Source: Auriscalpium vulgare
Lineage: Eukaryota > Basidiomycota > Agaricomycetes > Russulales > Auriscalpiaceae
Assembly: GCA_019915015.1 (NCBI GenBank)
Contig: JAHBBC010000002.1
Coordinates: forward strand, 744,001-808,000
Direction of reading: 5' to 3'
Length of the DNA: 64,000 nucleotides
The position numbers were made by a program, and so were the translations under genes. The notes beneath the pieces were generated by a model, which ran no database searches, was not told the DNA's origin, and was given only the letters and a program-made list of their open reading frames with translations. Shown in pieces: positions 48,307 through 61,161 of this stretch; positions within the stretch are counted from its first letter, which is position 1, and each line of letters begins with the position of its first letter.

Positions 48307-49254
48307 CTATAGCACCAACGGCCCGTTCTCCCCGCCCATCTTCGCAATCACCTCCCGCGCGTGCGCATGCAGCGAGTCCGGGAGCCCCGTCGGCTGGCCG
48401 GGGAGCAGTATATGCGGGAGCACCCGCGTCTGGAACAACCTATGCGCGACCGCGCCGCCCTACACCACCCCCACTATCATTAGCACAGCGCCCACAGCCA
48501 GCCACACCGTGCGCACTTACAAACTGGTGGAAGACGCCCCCTACGACGGCCTCGACGGCGGTGCCCGCGACCTTGTGGAGGCCGACGGCGCGCAGGTCGC
48601 GCGGCGCGGCGTCCGCGAGCGCGAGGGTGCGCGCGGGCGCCCAGCGCAGCGCGCCGGGGACACCCCAGCGCGGCGCGACGTGCTCGCCGAGCACGTACGT
48701 GTTGAGCGCGCGCTCCGCGGTGCGCGCGTAGTCCGCGCCGCCGAGCAGCGCCGGCGGGAGCGCGTGCAGGAAGAGAAGCAGGTACGTGTCGAGCACGCGC
48801 CGGCCTGCGGGTGGAATGTGAGCTGCGATGCAGGGCATGAATGGGCGGGAAGGGGCGCACCGACGAAGGAGAAGCGCGCGTTGTGGCCCTGCGCGGCGTC
48901 CTTGTGGCTCAGGTGCGTGAGGATGCGCGCGGCGAGCTCGGGCGGGAAGTCGAGCGGCGCAAACACGCTGTTGAGGTGCTGCGCGAGCGGTGACGACGAC
49001 GCGGATGCAGACGTGGACGCGCGTCGGCGCGGGGCGGCGGCGGCGGCTCCTGCTCCTACTCCTGCATCAGCCCGTAGTGCCTCGGCTTGAGGCTGGGAGT
49101 GCAGGTGTCTCCGCGCGGCTGGGTTGTCAGGAAGAGAGCGGTCGCGTCAGCGAAGGTGGGCGTGACGGGTGGAAGACGCACGCAAGACGGCGGGGGAGGG
49201 CTGCTTGGGGAGGGCACGGCGGACGGCGTGCGCGAGACGGTGTTTCGTCGACAT
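48307..49254 (-). CDS. Mitoribosomal RNase III-fold protein (mL57/mL44-like)
   Basis: Four exons (49254-49182, 49118-48861, 48804-48521, 48459-48307) give 255 aa. The N terminus MSTKHRLAHAVRRALPKQPS is a basic mitochondrial presequence. The RNase III-like domain starts FPPELAARILTHLSHKDAAQ and continues HNARFSFVGRRVLDTYLLLF and LHKVAGTAVEAVVGGVFHQF. The acidic catalytic signature of true RNase III enzymes is missing (FSFVGRRVL in place of LEFLGD-type residues), as in the mitochondrial large-subunit proteins mL44 and mL57, which keep the fold only. Length is close to the yeast mL57 protein. Which of the two it is remains inference. Confidence 0.8.
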
Positions 49255-49555
49255 GGGAGCAGCGTCGAGGCGTTGGGGCGAGAGGGAGTGCTTGAGGGAC
49301 GAGGCGACGACGCGGAGTGAAGACGAGACTCGGCGCCTGCCGAGCCGGAGCCCGGCCGTGGTCGAGGGTCAAGCTTCAAGTACTGTCTCTGTTCTCGAGC
49401 AACCAGCCTGCAGGTACTGAACGCGACTGCGCTACTCGATGACCGACTAGGTTACCCAGCCCCATCCAGGTTCAACCCAACCTCTCCCAACCCCGTCCTC
49501 TCTCGCCGTACGCGCCGTACGACATCGAGCGCGTGGTCAGCGTCCGGGTAGGTGA
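49255..49555. other. Intergenic between divergent genes
   Basis: Divergent promoter region of the mitoribosomal gene and the unknown gene to the right. No further features seen. Confidence 0.5.
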
Positions 49556-51217
49556 TTGTCTCGATCTCGAATCTGCTCTCACCTACTCTTCATTGCCGCA
49601 GCAAACAGTGTCGCTTTTTTGACTCTGTCAACACTAGCAACTTCGTCGGCGTTGATTTTCTCGGCGTTGGCCAAGATCCCAAGAAGACCGTACTTACGAG
49701 GGGAATTACTAGAGTCCGATGTCTCGAAATACATCTGCGAGACACTCCTTGGTGCAACATGTGCGTTTTCAGCCTGCTCCTATGTAACCCGACTAAGTAT
49801 TGCTGACTGGCGGCAGATCAAGGACGCTGCGACAACTACCAAACACGAAATCAAGAAGTCTTTCCTGGACGCTGTTATCAAGAACATCCCCTGGAACATC
49901 CCCGAGTCTCCAGAAGTCAGCGAAGACGTGAACGAGTACATGGGCGACATCAAAGAGGCCTCTGCCGCGTTGGGGCTTGCGTACGACTCAATCAGACCGC
50001 GTCCGGGCCTCACGACGAATGAGGCAGAGCAGCGCGCTGGCGTGTACGGTATCGTGAGGTTGGCATTATGTGGGCCACTTGATAAAGGGACTGTGCTCTT
50101 CAGGTGCGCGCGGCTCCGCGCTGTCATCTGCTAAGCACTTCAATAGGCATAAGGTAATCGCGACTAATACTATGCAGAATTCCAAGGCGCCCATCCTACT
50201 TTCCTCCCCGATGCGCTGTTTGTGGTCCAAGGCGCCGTTACGTTTGGTACCCTCAGGACGGAAGCCGACGAAGCCAACGCAGCCGACGCAGCTGACATCG
50301 TCAAGGAAGGGCCATTCACGGGCCCCGTGACCAAACGCGACGCCGTTTGGGAGAATGAGCCTGCCGCAGACGACAACATAAGCATTCCCATCTTTGCTAT
50401 CGAGTTGAAGGCGACCACCATTACCGGCGAAACCGCTGCCCACCAACTCGCATACGACCTGAGCACTGCACAGCTCCAGCGACTCGCCATCGGTCTTCCC
50501 GACGCAGAAATCTTTGGTTGTACGGTTTTGCAAGGCGACGTGCGCATCCGCAGCATGCGTTGGTCCTACAAGGCAAATCCTCTCCATGCTATCTAAATTA
50601 CCGCGCTAAACGGCCTTCAGGTGGAGGACGGCAGCCGCCGCCGCGATCATCTCGTGATGCAAGACCACGTATCCATGGACTTGAAGGATCCCTATGATCT
50701 GATCCGCTTCTACATCTTCCTGGTCCGACTCCGCGACGGCCTCGCCAAGGATGAAGCGGTCAAGACGTTCCTGGAGCTCAATCCAAGCGCTGTGGATGAC
50801 CATCTCAAGTTTTTGCCACACACATGGCGAGCAACGCACGAAAAAGGTAGTCCCAAGAGTGCGCTAGGGTGCGGCAACATGGGACCGGCCAAGGTGCCCA
50901 GCACGTTCAGCGGTTGGGGCGACGGCTTTGAGGGTAGCAGCGAGTTGGGCAGCGGACATGGCTTCGCTCGCGGGGGCGGAGCTCAATCTCACTGGGGCGA
51001 AGGTGAACGCGGCGGGGATGGTCGCAGGGGTGAAGGTCAACGTCGCGGTGAGTGCGGACCGGACGACAGTGCTGAACGCTCAGGCAAGAGTCGAAAGCTT
51101 TCCTCGGAGGAGGACATGCTTTCCCTCTGCCCCATGGAGGTGGATGCGGTCTCCAGCGTCTCCTTCGAGGAGCCTGGGGTTCTGCTGGGTAAGTGGATGG
51201 CACAGCAGACAACTTAA
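49556..51217 (+). CDS. Unknown protein, incomplete gene model
   Basis: The 5' end is unresolved: the frame is open from 49556 without an ATG, so a start exon further left is likely. The frame 49556 to about 50054 includes SKYICETLLGAT and TTKHEIKKSFLDAVIKNIP. After one or two introns, 50180-50569 includes QGAHPTFLPDALFVVQGA and PIFAIELKATTITGETAAHQ, then FGCTVLQGDVRIRSMRWSYK. A further exon from 50621 carries VMQDHVSMDLKDPYDLIRFY and a Gly/Ser-rich tail. The intron before 50621 seems to use a GC donor (AAG/GCAAAT...CTTCAG). The IELK stretch with the following helix and IFGCTVL strand recalls a PD-(D/E)xK-like or FunK1-associated N-terminal domain, but I do not claim the family. Confidence 0.5.
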
Positions 51218-51896
51218 GCCTCAAGCGGCGTCGCGTCAAGATGGCACCCAGGATGCTGGAGCTGGTCAAGACGGTGCCGGTCAAGAGGGCACACAAGATG
51301 CTGGTCAAGGGGGCGCCCAAGATGCTTTCTGCGTGTGCCCGCAGCTGCCGCTGAGCAGGACTTTGGTACCGTCATACTGTCTGCAGGCGCACTCGTATGT
51401 TGCTATGTGTATTCGACCTCAAAGTTTTCTATCTGTATCTGTACTCGCAGCGTGTAACATGTATTGTAACTGGCAAAGGTTCTGGACTGATACTAATTGA
51501 TGCAAACGGATCACCGGCTGTCTCAGTGGATGGCGAGCGTGTCCGCCCGGTCCCATGCCGGTCCGCCTGCGCATATGAAGTTCGCGGTGTTCAATGAGTA
51601 TGGCGAGCAGAGCAAGCAGGGCGCCGGGTCCGCATGGCTCGATGTGGATGCAGCATAGCAGCGACGGCCGTGACTTGCTATGTACTAGCTTGCTACCGTG
51701 CTGGAGGCTGTACTTGCATACTGTCACAAAACTCTGACAACAATACCCCACTCAAGCTGAGGACAGCGACTATCGAAGACCTTATCCAAACGCAGCAGTA
51801 TCGAGCAGTCGGATAGATCACAGAAGGTAGGAAAAGAGATAAATAGAATTACAATAGCGATACAAGTGTACATCCCAGTCCGACCATCCGGTACCC
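51218..51896. other. Intergenic, possible 3' exons of the unknown gene
   Basis: An imperfect repeated CAAGATGG/CAAGATGCTGG run lies at 51237-51325. It could be a Lys-rich tail (LKRRRVKMAPRMLEL frame) of the preceding gene if that is spliced past 51188; this is unresolved. The remaining sequence is non-coding. Confidence 0.4.
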
Positions 51897-52330
<434 letters not shown>

Positions 52331-52636
52331 TGTTGGTGGTGAGTTGGTTGGTTGGTTGGGAGACGAGAGGGAGGTTGTGCGGGGCGAGTGGCAGCGAAGT
52401 GCAGAAGAGCGTGGGCCTGTCGAGATGCGCGCGGCGGGTTATATAGGAGCAGCGTGTGGCTGTGCGGGCGCGTAAATAAGGTTTTGTTGACGCGTTTGTT
52501 GATTCCACGTGATCCTTTGCGCGTCGCGTCTGCCCAGCGCATAAATAGACCGGCCCCTTTCGGCTCACTTCCTCCCCAACTGCCCATTCGCCCTTTCGTC
52601 CCCACTTCAGCCCCACTTCACCCAGCACCTCTCTCA
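52331..52636. promoter_or_regulatory. Shared divergent H4-H3 promoter B
   Basis: The 306-bp spacer carries a TTATATAG box toward H4 (near 52439-52446) and a CATAAATA box toward H3 (52540-52547). ACGCGT (52490-52495) lies on the H4 side and CACGTG (52506-52511) on the H3 side, the same gene-relative order as in promoter A. Apart from these short motifs the two spacers do not look alike. Confidence 0.65.
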
Positions 52637-53223
<587 letters not shown>

Positions 53224-53350
53224 AGTACTCTCTGTTTCTTAGCCTCATTGTGTATCATTATTGTATCACTCCTCGCGCTACATCCTTCATAATGGAACGA
53301 TTGATTTCGTCCGCCCTAAGCTTTTGTTTCCTTAAAAGAATCAATGTTGT

Positions 53351-53440
53351 TGTGGACAGTGCAGAACGTGCCGTCCTCTGGGACAACCGATCGCGGCCGG
53401 ACGCGTCCGCGACCGCATGCGGTAAACCCCACTGTAGGGG
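53351..53440 (+). repeat. Inverted-repeat segment, arm 1
   Basis: It contains CGTGCCGTCCTCTGGGAC and shares about three quarters of its bases with the reverse complement of 54236-54330. In matching frames both arms read ERAVLWD(N/D)RSR, so the pair may come from a once-coding unit. Confidence 0.6.
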
Positions 53441-54235
53441 CAGCGCGTCGGTGGTGTCCATTGCCCAATGCCCGGTCACTCATTCAATGTATTACTCGCT
53501 CCTTAGACACCCTCTGTAGGCTGTATGTATCATGCACGTACATTCTCATTATCCTGAACGATGTTCGTGTCACTCGCTCTTTGCAAACTGCTCCGTCGAC
53601 GGATGCGTGACCGCGTGACCCGACTGCCGACATGCCGTCTGCCACTCGTCCGCTGTCATCACCAGAGGTGGCCACCCCTCCCGCGGCCGAGCACGCTGGT
53701 TCGTGTCCGAGGCGATGTGGACTGCATCAAGCTCTCTGCGCGCAAAGAAGGTCAGCGCATCTGGTCGGACGCTGCAGCGCTATTACTTACTGCGCCCGCG
53801 CCAATCGACATCCTAAACGGGCAGGTATTCGGAGACCGGCTCGCGCCTCGCGGCACGGCACGGACAAGCGGCGTGGGCGGGTTCAGTCTCAAGGGCTTCA
53901 GGCCCTCATGAGCTCGCTTACCGGTGTAGACAAGGAAAACATCTGGGGCGACAGAAACTAAAGGAGAGCGCGACGCGCTGAGCGACGCGTCAACGCGTGA
54001 TAACCCAATATATTAATGATAACCACAGACGTGTCAGTGTCACGCGGTCGAGCGGCCGGAGGTATTAAGAGTGTATTGGGAGTGCAGCGCTCAAGGAGAC
54101 TCAGGCTGTGGCAGATGAGCACGATAGATAGCATTACTCAGATCGAGTGCATTGGCGTTGTTGCCAATGCAACAAGGGGTACAGAGACTGGCGGCCGCGG
54201 TACGGTGGGAACTAATGCTCTCGTTCTCACGACAC

Positions 54236-54330
54236 AACCCCACAGTTGGGTTTCACCCAATGCGGCCGCGGTCGCGACCCGCCGCGATCGATCGTCCCAG
54301 AGGACGGCACGCTCTCGGACAGTGGACACT
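54236..54330 (-). repeat. Inverted-repeat segment, arm 2
   Basis: Counterpart of 53351-53440 on the opposite strand, with the same 18-base core. The arms enclose about 0.8 kb without a recognised gene. No target duplication was found at the outer ends. Confidence 0.6.
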
Positions 54331-54444
54331 TTGTTCTCGTCGTCGGCAAACTCCGAGAGCACATGGTCCTGCAGATCTATCAACAGCACTGAACATTCCT
54401 ATCGAGTTGCCCTTGCGCCTTGTTCTCTCTTGTTTCCTCCCACC

Positions 54445-56218
54445 ATGGGCAGCGTCCAGGATGCGGAGAAACAACATGTTTTGCTCGATCCTCTATCTTC
54501 CAGGGATGTCAAAGCGTCATCCGACCACCAGGCAAGCTGGCGATGGCAGGAGGTCGCACGCGCTGTGAGTTCACCGACAAGTTCATCCGCAACATCCCAA
54601 TGATGCTGAGACTGGGATGCTAGGCATGTGCAGTCCTAGGCTTCATCTTCCTGTACCTCAACCTCCACGCCATCCGCACCGTCGCTTCCTGGTCCCACAG
54701 TCCGTCCAAGCCCTCACCACCTCCGCCTTTTGCCAACCTTTCCACCCACTGCGAGAAGACGCGCCCCATCTTACAACAGACATATCTTGCGCGCCAGCAG
54801 TCCCTTGCAGAGACGCTCTTCGCGCTCAATGCTTCCGCCTACATCGCAGAGCCTGGCGCGAGCGCCGCGTACTTCGCAAACCTCTCTGGCGCCGCATGGC
54901 ACCTCTCCGAGCGCCCGCTCCTGCTCGTCATCGCGCCGAAGGTCGGCGAATTCGGCAACGTGTCGCCACAGGTGACCCTGCTGACGCCGTCGTTCGAGGC
55001 GACGCGCGCGAAGATGCTCCCCGTTGTCGGCCAGTACGTGTCGTACACCTCGTGGGCGGAGGATGCGGACCCGTACGAGGTTGCTGTCGGCGCGCTGCCG
55101 CAGCTCAAGAATGGCGCGAAGATCTTCGTGGACACCCCGATCCGCCACTTCATTGCGGAGGGACTCAAGCACGCCGCGCCGCAGGCACGCGTGCTGAGTG
55201 CGCCACTGGAGGTGCGTGTGCTGCGGGAGCGCAAGTCGCAGGAGGAGATCAACATTCTGAAGTGTGCGAACGAGGTTAGCGCGCGATTGAGCTTGGCTGA
55301 TATGGCTGCGACCGTGTCTCATCTGGTTGTTTGCAGGTGACTGTGCTCGCCATCCGAGCAGTCAGAGAGGAACTGTACTTCGGCATACGCGAATCGGAGG
55401 CGCGTACGCTATTGCAAGAGGCGCTTGCAGCTGCGGGTCTTGCGCATGGTGATGGGCTCGTGCTCTTCGGAGGTGTGTTGTTTGTCTCTCCCCTTCCACC
55501 ATGTTGTCTCACAGTAGGATTGCACAGAAAACGCAGCACTGCCCCATGGATCCGGCACTGACCGTGTCCTCAAGGAGGGTGACTTCGTCCTCATCGACGC
55601 CGGCGGCGAACTGCACGGATACGTCAGCGACGTCACCAGGGTATACGCAATCCGGCCGTCTTCATTCGGTTGGCCTGGTAACTGACACGCCGTCTGCAGA
55701 CATTCCTTCTATACCACAGCGTCAACGCACATCTCTCGAAGTGGTACCTGACGAAGGCCGCGCAGGAGGAGGCGTTTAATGCTGCGAAGGCGGGTGTCGT
55801 CACGAGCGAGGTGGATGCGGCGGCGCGGGACTTCCTGGAGATCGTGGGGTACGGGAAGTACTTCACCCACCGACTCGGACACGGTACGTGCTGCCGTTCC
55901 CCAAAAGTCGAATCCGGATCCTCCGTTGATCAATTTATAGGCATCGGGCTTGAAGGCCACGAGGCGCCGTACCTGCGCGGCGGTTCCCAGGACATCATCC
56001 AGTCTGGGCACACGTTCTCTAATGAGCCGGGGATCTACATCGAACGCCAGGTAAGACACGTCTCCTGCCCTGCCTGATGTCCCGATGTCGCCAACCAGAT
56101 TGTCTCGTTACAGGTCGGGATACGCTTGGAGGACTGCTTCTACATCAATGAGGACGGCGATGCCGTGTATTTGACGGAGGGTGTGGGCGGGCCGTCGCGA
56201 AGTCCATGGGAGCCGTAA
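54445..56218 (+). CDS. Membrane-anchored Xaa-Pro peptidase (M24B)
   Basis: Seven exons (54445-54564, 54624-55274, 55337-55472, 55528-55640, 55700-55883, 55941-56050, 56114-56218) give 472 aa. A hydrophobic segment (ACAVLGFIFLYLNLHAI, about 41-57) follows a short polar N terminus, as in a type II membrane protein. The pita-bread metal ligands are all present: Asp326 in IDAGG, Asp337 in VSDVTR, His401 in RLGHGIG, Glu430 in NEPGIY and Glu444 in RLEDCF. It should remove residues next to proline (dipeptidase or aminopeptidase P type) with two metal ions. Location in the vacuole or secretory path is inferred from the membrane anchor. Confidence 0.92.
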
Positions 56219-56676
56219 TTTTGTGGCAGTGCGGACGTCGAAGCGAATATTTACCCCGGGAATTTTGGTTGTAGTCTGCAGCACACCATGCACTATGTAT
56301 AACACTCGATGTCTGTGTATGTTTTGTCGGTGATGTGAGACCAGGCTGCCAACGAACGGTCGGTACCAAGTCGGTAGCAAAGCGGCGCGGATACGAACGC
56401 CCGCGAGCGACACGAGATCACACAGCCTCAGTGGCCCAGACATATCCGCAGCGCAGCGGCCTCCCCTCTCCTTCGACCCACTCAGTCATCTCCATCCACT
56501 CTGTATCCATACCTGCAGCGCCCTGCAGAGCTCACTTGACATACTTGTCGTCGCCAGGGCCGGATAAAGAAGTCCCCGCGAGGCAGAACCCTCGCCTAGC
56601 CTTCCTAACGCCTTGTACTTATCGACCGCCGACTCGGACAGATCATACATAATCCCGTCCCTCGCCCCACGCAACG
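56219..56676. other. Intergenic, no gene seen
   Basis: 3' region of the peptidase and promoter of the next gene. Nothing else noted. Confidence 0.55.
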
Positions 56677-57231
56677 ATGTTGTTCTACCTTTCTCTTCTC
56701 GCCTTCACAGCGTTACTGGTAATGCGTGCGTATCCCCTCCGTACCCTCCGCACACGATGCTGAGCTGGCACCCACAGTGTTGTATCGCTACCGCGCCGTG
56801 CTCCCGCTCCCGCTGCCGGACCGCCTGCGCGCGTTCCTCGCGCACCCGGCCGCGAACAACTACGCGCCGCTCGCGACGTTCGCGGAGCAGGCCGGCGCGG
56901 GGCTCACGAGCGCGCATTTTGACATCGAGGCGGACAACATCCGCGAGGGCGATGTGCGAGCGGGCCTCGACGAGCAGGGCACGCGCGATGTCATGGAGAT
57001 CATGCGGCGCGAGAACGTGAAGTGCGTACTTTTATCTCGTCTTGGGGGGTGTAGGTGCTGATGGGTTTGTGTGTTAGTTTTGACCAGGCGCGCCTCATCC
57101 GACACAATCGGTACCTCGCGGCGAACGGCATCGACCCCTCTGGTGAGTGCGATTCGTCATGCAGCGGAACATGTCTCTTATACCCTCCTCCAGGCATGCC
57201 GCTTGACGCGAAGGCGGTTACCCGTCTCTGA
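56677..57231 (+). CDS. Small conserved membrane-linked protein, 131 aa
   Basis: Four exons (56677-56725, 56778-57021, 57078-57142, 57194-57231) join in frame. It starts with a hydrophobic signal or anchor (MLFYLSLLAFTALLVM), followed by RYRAVLPLPLPDRLRAFLAH and an acidic helix, and ends with FDQARLIRHNRYLAANGID and PLDAKAVTRL. The very regular C-terminal block suggests a conserved fungal protein of unknown function. Four well-formed splice junctions support the model. Confidence 0.75.
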
Positions 57232-58937
57232 GCGCGCGTTAAATCCGTCTCGCCCTTCTAATCTCCGGCGTTATTGCACCCTCACGATCTATCACCGGAC
57301 TCCCTTGTTTCAATGCTTTATTTCAGAACCGTCCTTTCCCATCCTTATGCATCATCCTCGTTGGTCGGTGTCCGCGCGCATAGCATATTCCCATTCTTTC
57401 CCATCCTCGCACATCATCTGGCCCACTGCTGGGGCAATTGTACTTTTCTATGTTGGGGCGCTGCTTGAATCATAGTGATTCTAGAACAGGTTCATTGATA
57501 GTCGCGCGGCCTGCCAATATATTGACCTCCTCCACAGGGAGATGACTGACGTTGTATTTGAAACTGACATGTCATCAATATTTACAGCTCAATGACTAGG
57601 CAAGGCGTTGATGGCCATCATCGTCCGATCTTTGTAGCGGGACGAGCAGGTACCTCAGCTCTTCGAGATTGTCCTTCGCTCACATGGGTTGCAGAGGGAC
57701 GTCGCGGACTTCTATGAGTTCTTTCTTGTGGTCTCCTCGGTCTCCTCGTCGACCGCATCAAGACGTCTTTCTGCCGTTATCAGAACCATTGCGTGCATTC
57801 TTGGGGACACTTCATAGGGTCTCTCGCGCGACGTTAATCCTGGCCCATGATGGCCGGATCTAAGAAGCTGAAAAGAAGAAGCCTGTAGCTGCAATGCAAT
57901 TCTGCTCCATGCATCAACTGGAAAGATGCTTCTCATGAATACAGGCGTACGAGTCGTGTAACCCCAGCATCTGCCACTGCCGTCACGCGCGGCGGCCTCG
58001 GGCCTCCAGGGTAAGTAGTCTTTTCATGCTGCGATTTTGCTCATTAGCTAATTGAATTAATGCCCACCTAAAAGCGACGCATCGCCGCTGGCATGGACCC
58101 TGAGCAGCCCTATCAGCACCAAGAGTGATATCAGCATTTTTTGGGCAACATTTGTATGGGCCTCGGCATTCAAGCGACCGAGGTGCCTTCCCATCTCGTG
58201 CCCGCTCTTGTCTCCAGTTCCCCCGATTGTCCTCCCTTAACACCGACTGCATGACGAATATTCGGCGCCAGGGCTTCGAGGGGCTCCGTCGATACGATTC
58301 GGCGAACGTCGGTGCACGGTGCGTCTAGAACGGACGGTTTCGTCTACAGGCGCCGCCTTCGACATCTGATTTGCATCATCATCAGTAACGCTTGCTTTCT
58401 TGTTGTCGTCGTGACGAGCATGCGACTAGCCGGCAATCCGTCAATACTGAGGTGTGCGTGAAGTGTGGCATATGGCGCAAGTCTACTCTTACTACGACTT
58501 ATCAGGTGCCCTTCGATCCACATACTGGAAACTTCAACAGTCTTTGCTGGCGCCATTGCGCGTCAAGACATAGTCACCGTGTTTGAGACTGTGGCGTAAA
58601 TGGGGCGTCAAGGGTGCTCAATTGTATGCGATCCGTTGGTGATGATTTCCGGCGCAGCAGACTACTGATTGACCTACAGTATGATATTTCGTGATACCGG
58701 CTGTGCCCGATAGTCGCTGGTACGCAAATATTTGCGGGTCTCGCATTGCCGACCTGCACGCTGCTGCGTGGTCATTACGCGAAAGCGAAGCTGTCGGCAG
58801 ATAAGGGGCGCAGATATAAGACAGCGCGATCCTGGGTAGCGGACGCGCGCTGCTCTAGCAAGTCAAACCCTTCCCTTTCCTAGGCCCCTTATACAGCTCA
58901 TCAAGTCGATCCTCGTCTCCCCCACGCACCTGTGACT
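57232..58937. other. Gene-poor stretch
   Basis: No frame with motifs. The last 150 bp probably include the promoter of the next gene. Confidence 0.5.
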
Positions 58938-59650
58938 ATGGCTGTCATTGATTCATATAAGGCGAACAGCACCAGCGTTGAGGTGTGTTTGACCCTCCTC
59001 CCGGGCAGAGTCCCGTGCTAATGCGCTCCTCAACAGTTCACCTGGCCGGTGGACGTGACAGGCATCGAACGCATCATGCTTTCCGCCCAGGGTGACCTGC
59101 AGCGACTCCTCAGGCAAGCGAGCCTACCTTCTGACCTTCCATGCATCCTCTTACGTCTGCGCCACACAGTTCCTTCTTCGCGCGGCCCATCGATATCAAC
59201 CGCATCTACGCGCATACGTCGCCGCGCACGCACCCCGCGTCGGAGGAGCGGCCTCTCACGCAGCGGCGCGAGGTGCACCTGCTGTGCGCGCGCAAGACTG
59301 CGTGCGTTGCGACGAGCACGGTAACAATCACCGCGCCACAGTGCGAGCGCCTGTTCCTCGACGAGAAGTTCGCAATCGGGCAGATGTTCCGCAAGCTCCA
59401 GCGCACGCCCGAGTTTGCGCTACTCGACTGCGGTGCGGGCGTCGAGAACGGGAAGCGTACGCTGTGGCGGCGGTACGTGCTCGCGACGGAGGGCTTCGAG
59501 TGCGATATCACGGAGGTGTTCCCGGACCGCGATATGTTCCTGGGGGGCGAGGCGTGGCTGGAAGAGGGTAATGCTGCGGTGTTGGACGCGCCGGTCAGCG
59601 CTGAGGAGAGTAAGATGCGCTATGCGTCGGCCGTCACGGCCAATGCTTGA
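58938..59650 (+). CDS. Conserved protein, chorismate-lyase-like composition
   Basis: Three exons (58938-58982, 59037-59113, 59170-59650) give 200 aa. The second intron has a GC donor (CTCAG/GCAAGC) and a CACACAG acceptor; GC-AG splicing is needed to keep LQRLLS joined to SFFARPIDINRIY. Later blocks are QRREVHLLCARKTACVATST and FLDEKFAIGQMFRKL, then FECDITEVFPDRDMFLGG. The order of a QRxVxL strand, an ATSTV strand and a Gly-Gln helix recalls the UbiC/UTRA fold, but this is only a structural guess. Function unknown. Confidence 0.72.
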
Positions 59651-59854
59651 TGATCGTTGTTCTGGACATTTCTTTTCCTATACCATCACAGCCGGCCAAC
59701 AGCCGGCGATGCCCGTGCTCGCTCTCTTCACTCACGTGCCTACTACACGCGTCGCGTCCTCCACTAGACTTATCTTTTCACTCTGTACCACCGCTCCGCA
59801 GCATCTACGTCGCACCTTCACTGTTTTGTACCATCTGTTCTACGCACCTTCACC
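59651..59854. other. Short intergenic region
   Basis: 3' end of the preceding gene and 5' leader of the next. No features seen. Confidence 0.5.
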
Positions 59855-61161
59855 ATGCCTATCCGTTCCAGACCGGCCTCGTTCCAAGCGCTCTGTTACT
59901 CCGGCCCACAGTGGCGAAAGGTCAGCCCATGGGTATCTCCCACGGCCAAGTTTCACAACGATCAATCGCGCGCGTAGCAGGTTTTCATCCCCGTTGATAT
60001 CCTGGTGCTCGTCGTGGGGGACGTGCTCGCAGGCAACCGCCGCGAGTTCCAGTCAATTCGCAGCTTCTCGCTCGCGTCGCGCCTCTTCCGACAGATTGCA
60101 CTCAAGCTGTACTTCACGAAGCTCAGACTCACATGGATGGTCAAGGCGGGCAGGGTCTTCAATATCCCCGATAGTGCGGGTTGGGTTCGGTACGTAGTTT
60201 TGTGCGGCATATATGCGCATATAGTCACCTCACTGACGCCCGGATAGCGAGCTCGCATCTGACATGCACATAATGACCTCACAGGCCCTGTCGGGTTGCA
60301 ACTTCACAGCGCTCACAAAGCTGGTGATAAACTGCGTGAACGAACACAAGGGCTCCGCGATGCCGCAGACGTCCCTGCTCGCGCCGGTCCTCCCACCCCT
60401 CCTCACCGAGCTCAAGCTCGTCTCCCTGCCGTGTATAAGCAGGCTCATGCTGCAGAAAATTGCCGAGAGATGTCGAGAGCTAGCGGAGCTGGAGCTGAGC
60501 GTCGCTGAGCGGATAGACGTGGGTTGCTGCTGGTTGTGCTTCGAGGAGTCGCAGAGCTGCAGCACGCACTCTCCGGTGCCTGGGGTCTACGACAGTGCGG
60601 AGGATATGGCGGTGCATGCTCCCATCAATTCATCCTTGTGCGCAAGCTGATGGTGTCGTTCTCAAGTCGGACTTCGGGGACGCACTGAGGCCGCTCACCC
60701 GCCTTCGTCGCCTGTCGCTCGGCATCTTTCTGTCCGAAGAAGGCGTCCTGAGCAAGCATACCGTTGACCACTCGTCGAGATGGGAGGCATATAGATTTTT
60801 TGGACGCGCGAAGCCTGGTTCTTCCCCTCCGCCGCTGCACAATCTCGACGACTGTGAACATGGCGAGACGGTAGCATCCTCGTCTGTGTTCACTCCCGCG
60901 GAGTGCGTGAAGTGTAGCGACGAACATTCCAGGCGCGTTCGGATGTCGGAGCTACACGCCGCGATCAAGCTAGCGCAGAGGCTGAAGGGTCTTGAGAGTG
61001 TTCGGTGGATCTCGTGGTGGACGATCGGACCGCTGAGCGATGAGTTCGATGAGGTAGATTGGGAGGAAAGAGATGACGGAGGGGCAGGTTGGAGCGAAAT
61101 ATGGATTCGGAGGCGAGAAGGGAGGGTGAGGGTGAAGAGGGAGCCGTGGGGTGAGTGCTGA
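59855..61161 (+). CDS. F-box-like protein
   Basis: Four exons (59855-59920, 59981-60189, 60248-60594, 60647-61161) give 378 aa in frame. After a short leader the sequence IPVDILVLVVGDVLAGNRRE, then IRSFSLASRLFRQIALKLYF resembles a diverged F-box (IP-x-DIL, then a Ser-Leu helix). Leucine-rich pieces follow (LTELKLVSLPCISRLMLQKI, LAELELSV, LTRLRRLSLGIFLSE). It may be an SCF adaptor like the one at 40102-41418, which it does not closely resemble. The donor at 60595 was chosen because it gives a 52-nt intron and the right phase. Confidence 0.75.

Larger units (their letters stand above)
53224..54444. other. Intergenic with an inverted pair of related segments
   Basis: No supported gene. It holds the two related inverted segments at 53351-53440 and 54236-54330, and the promoter of the peptidase gene. 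Confidence 0.5.
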
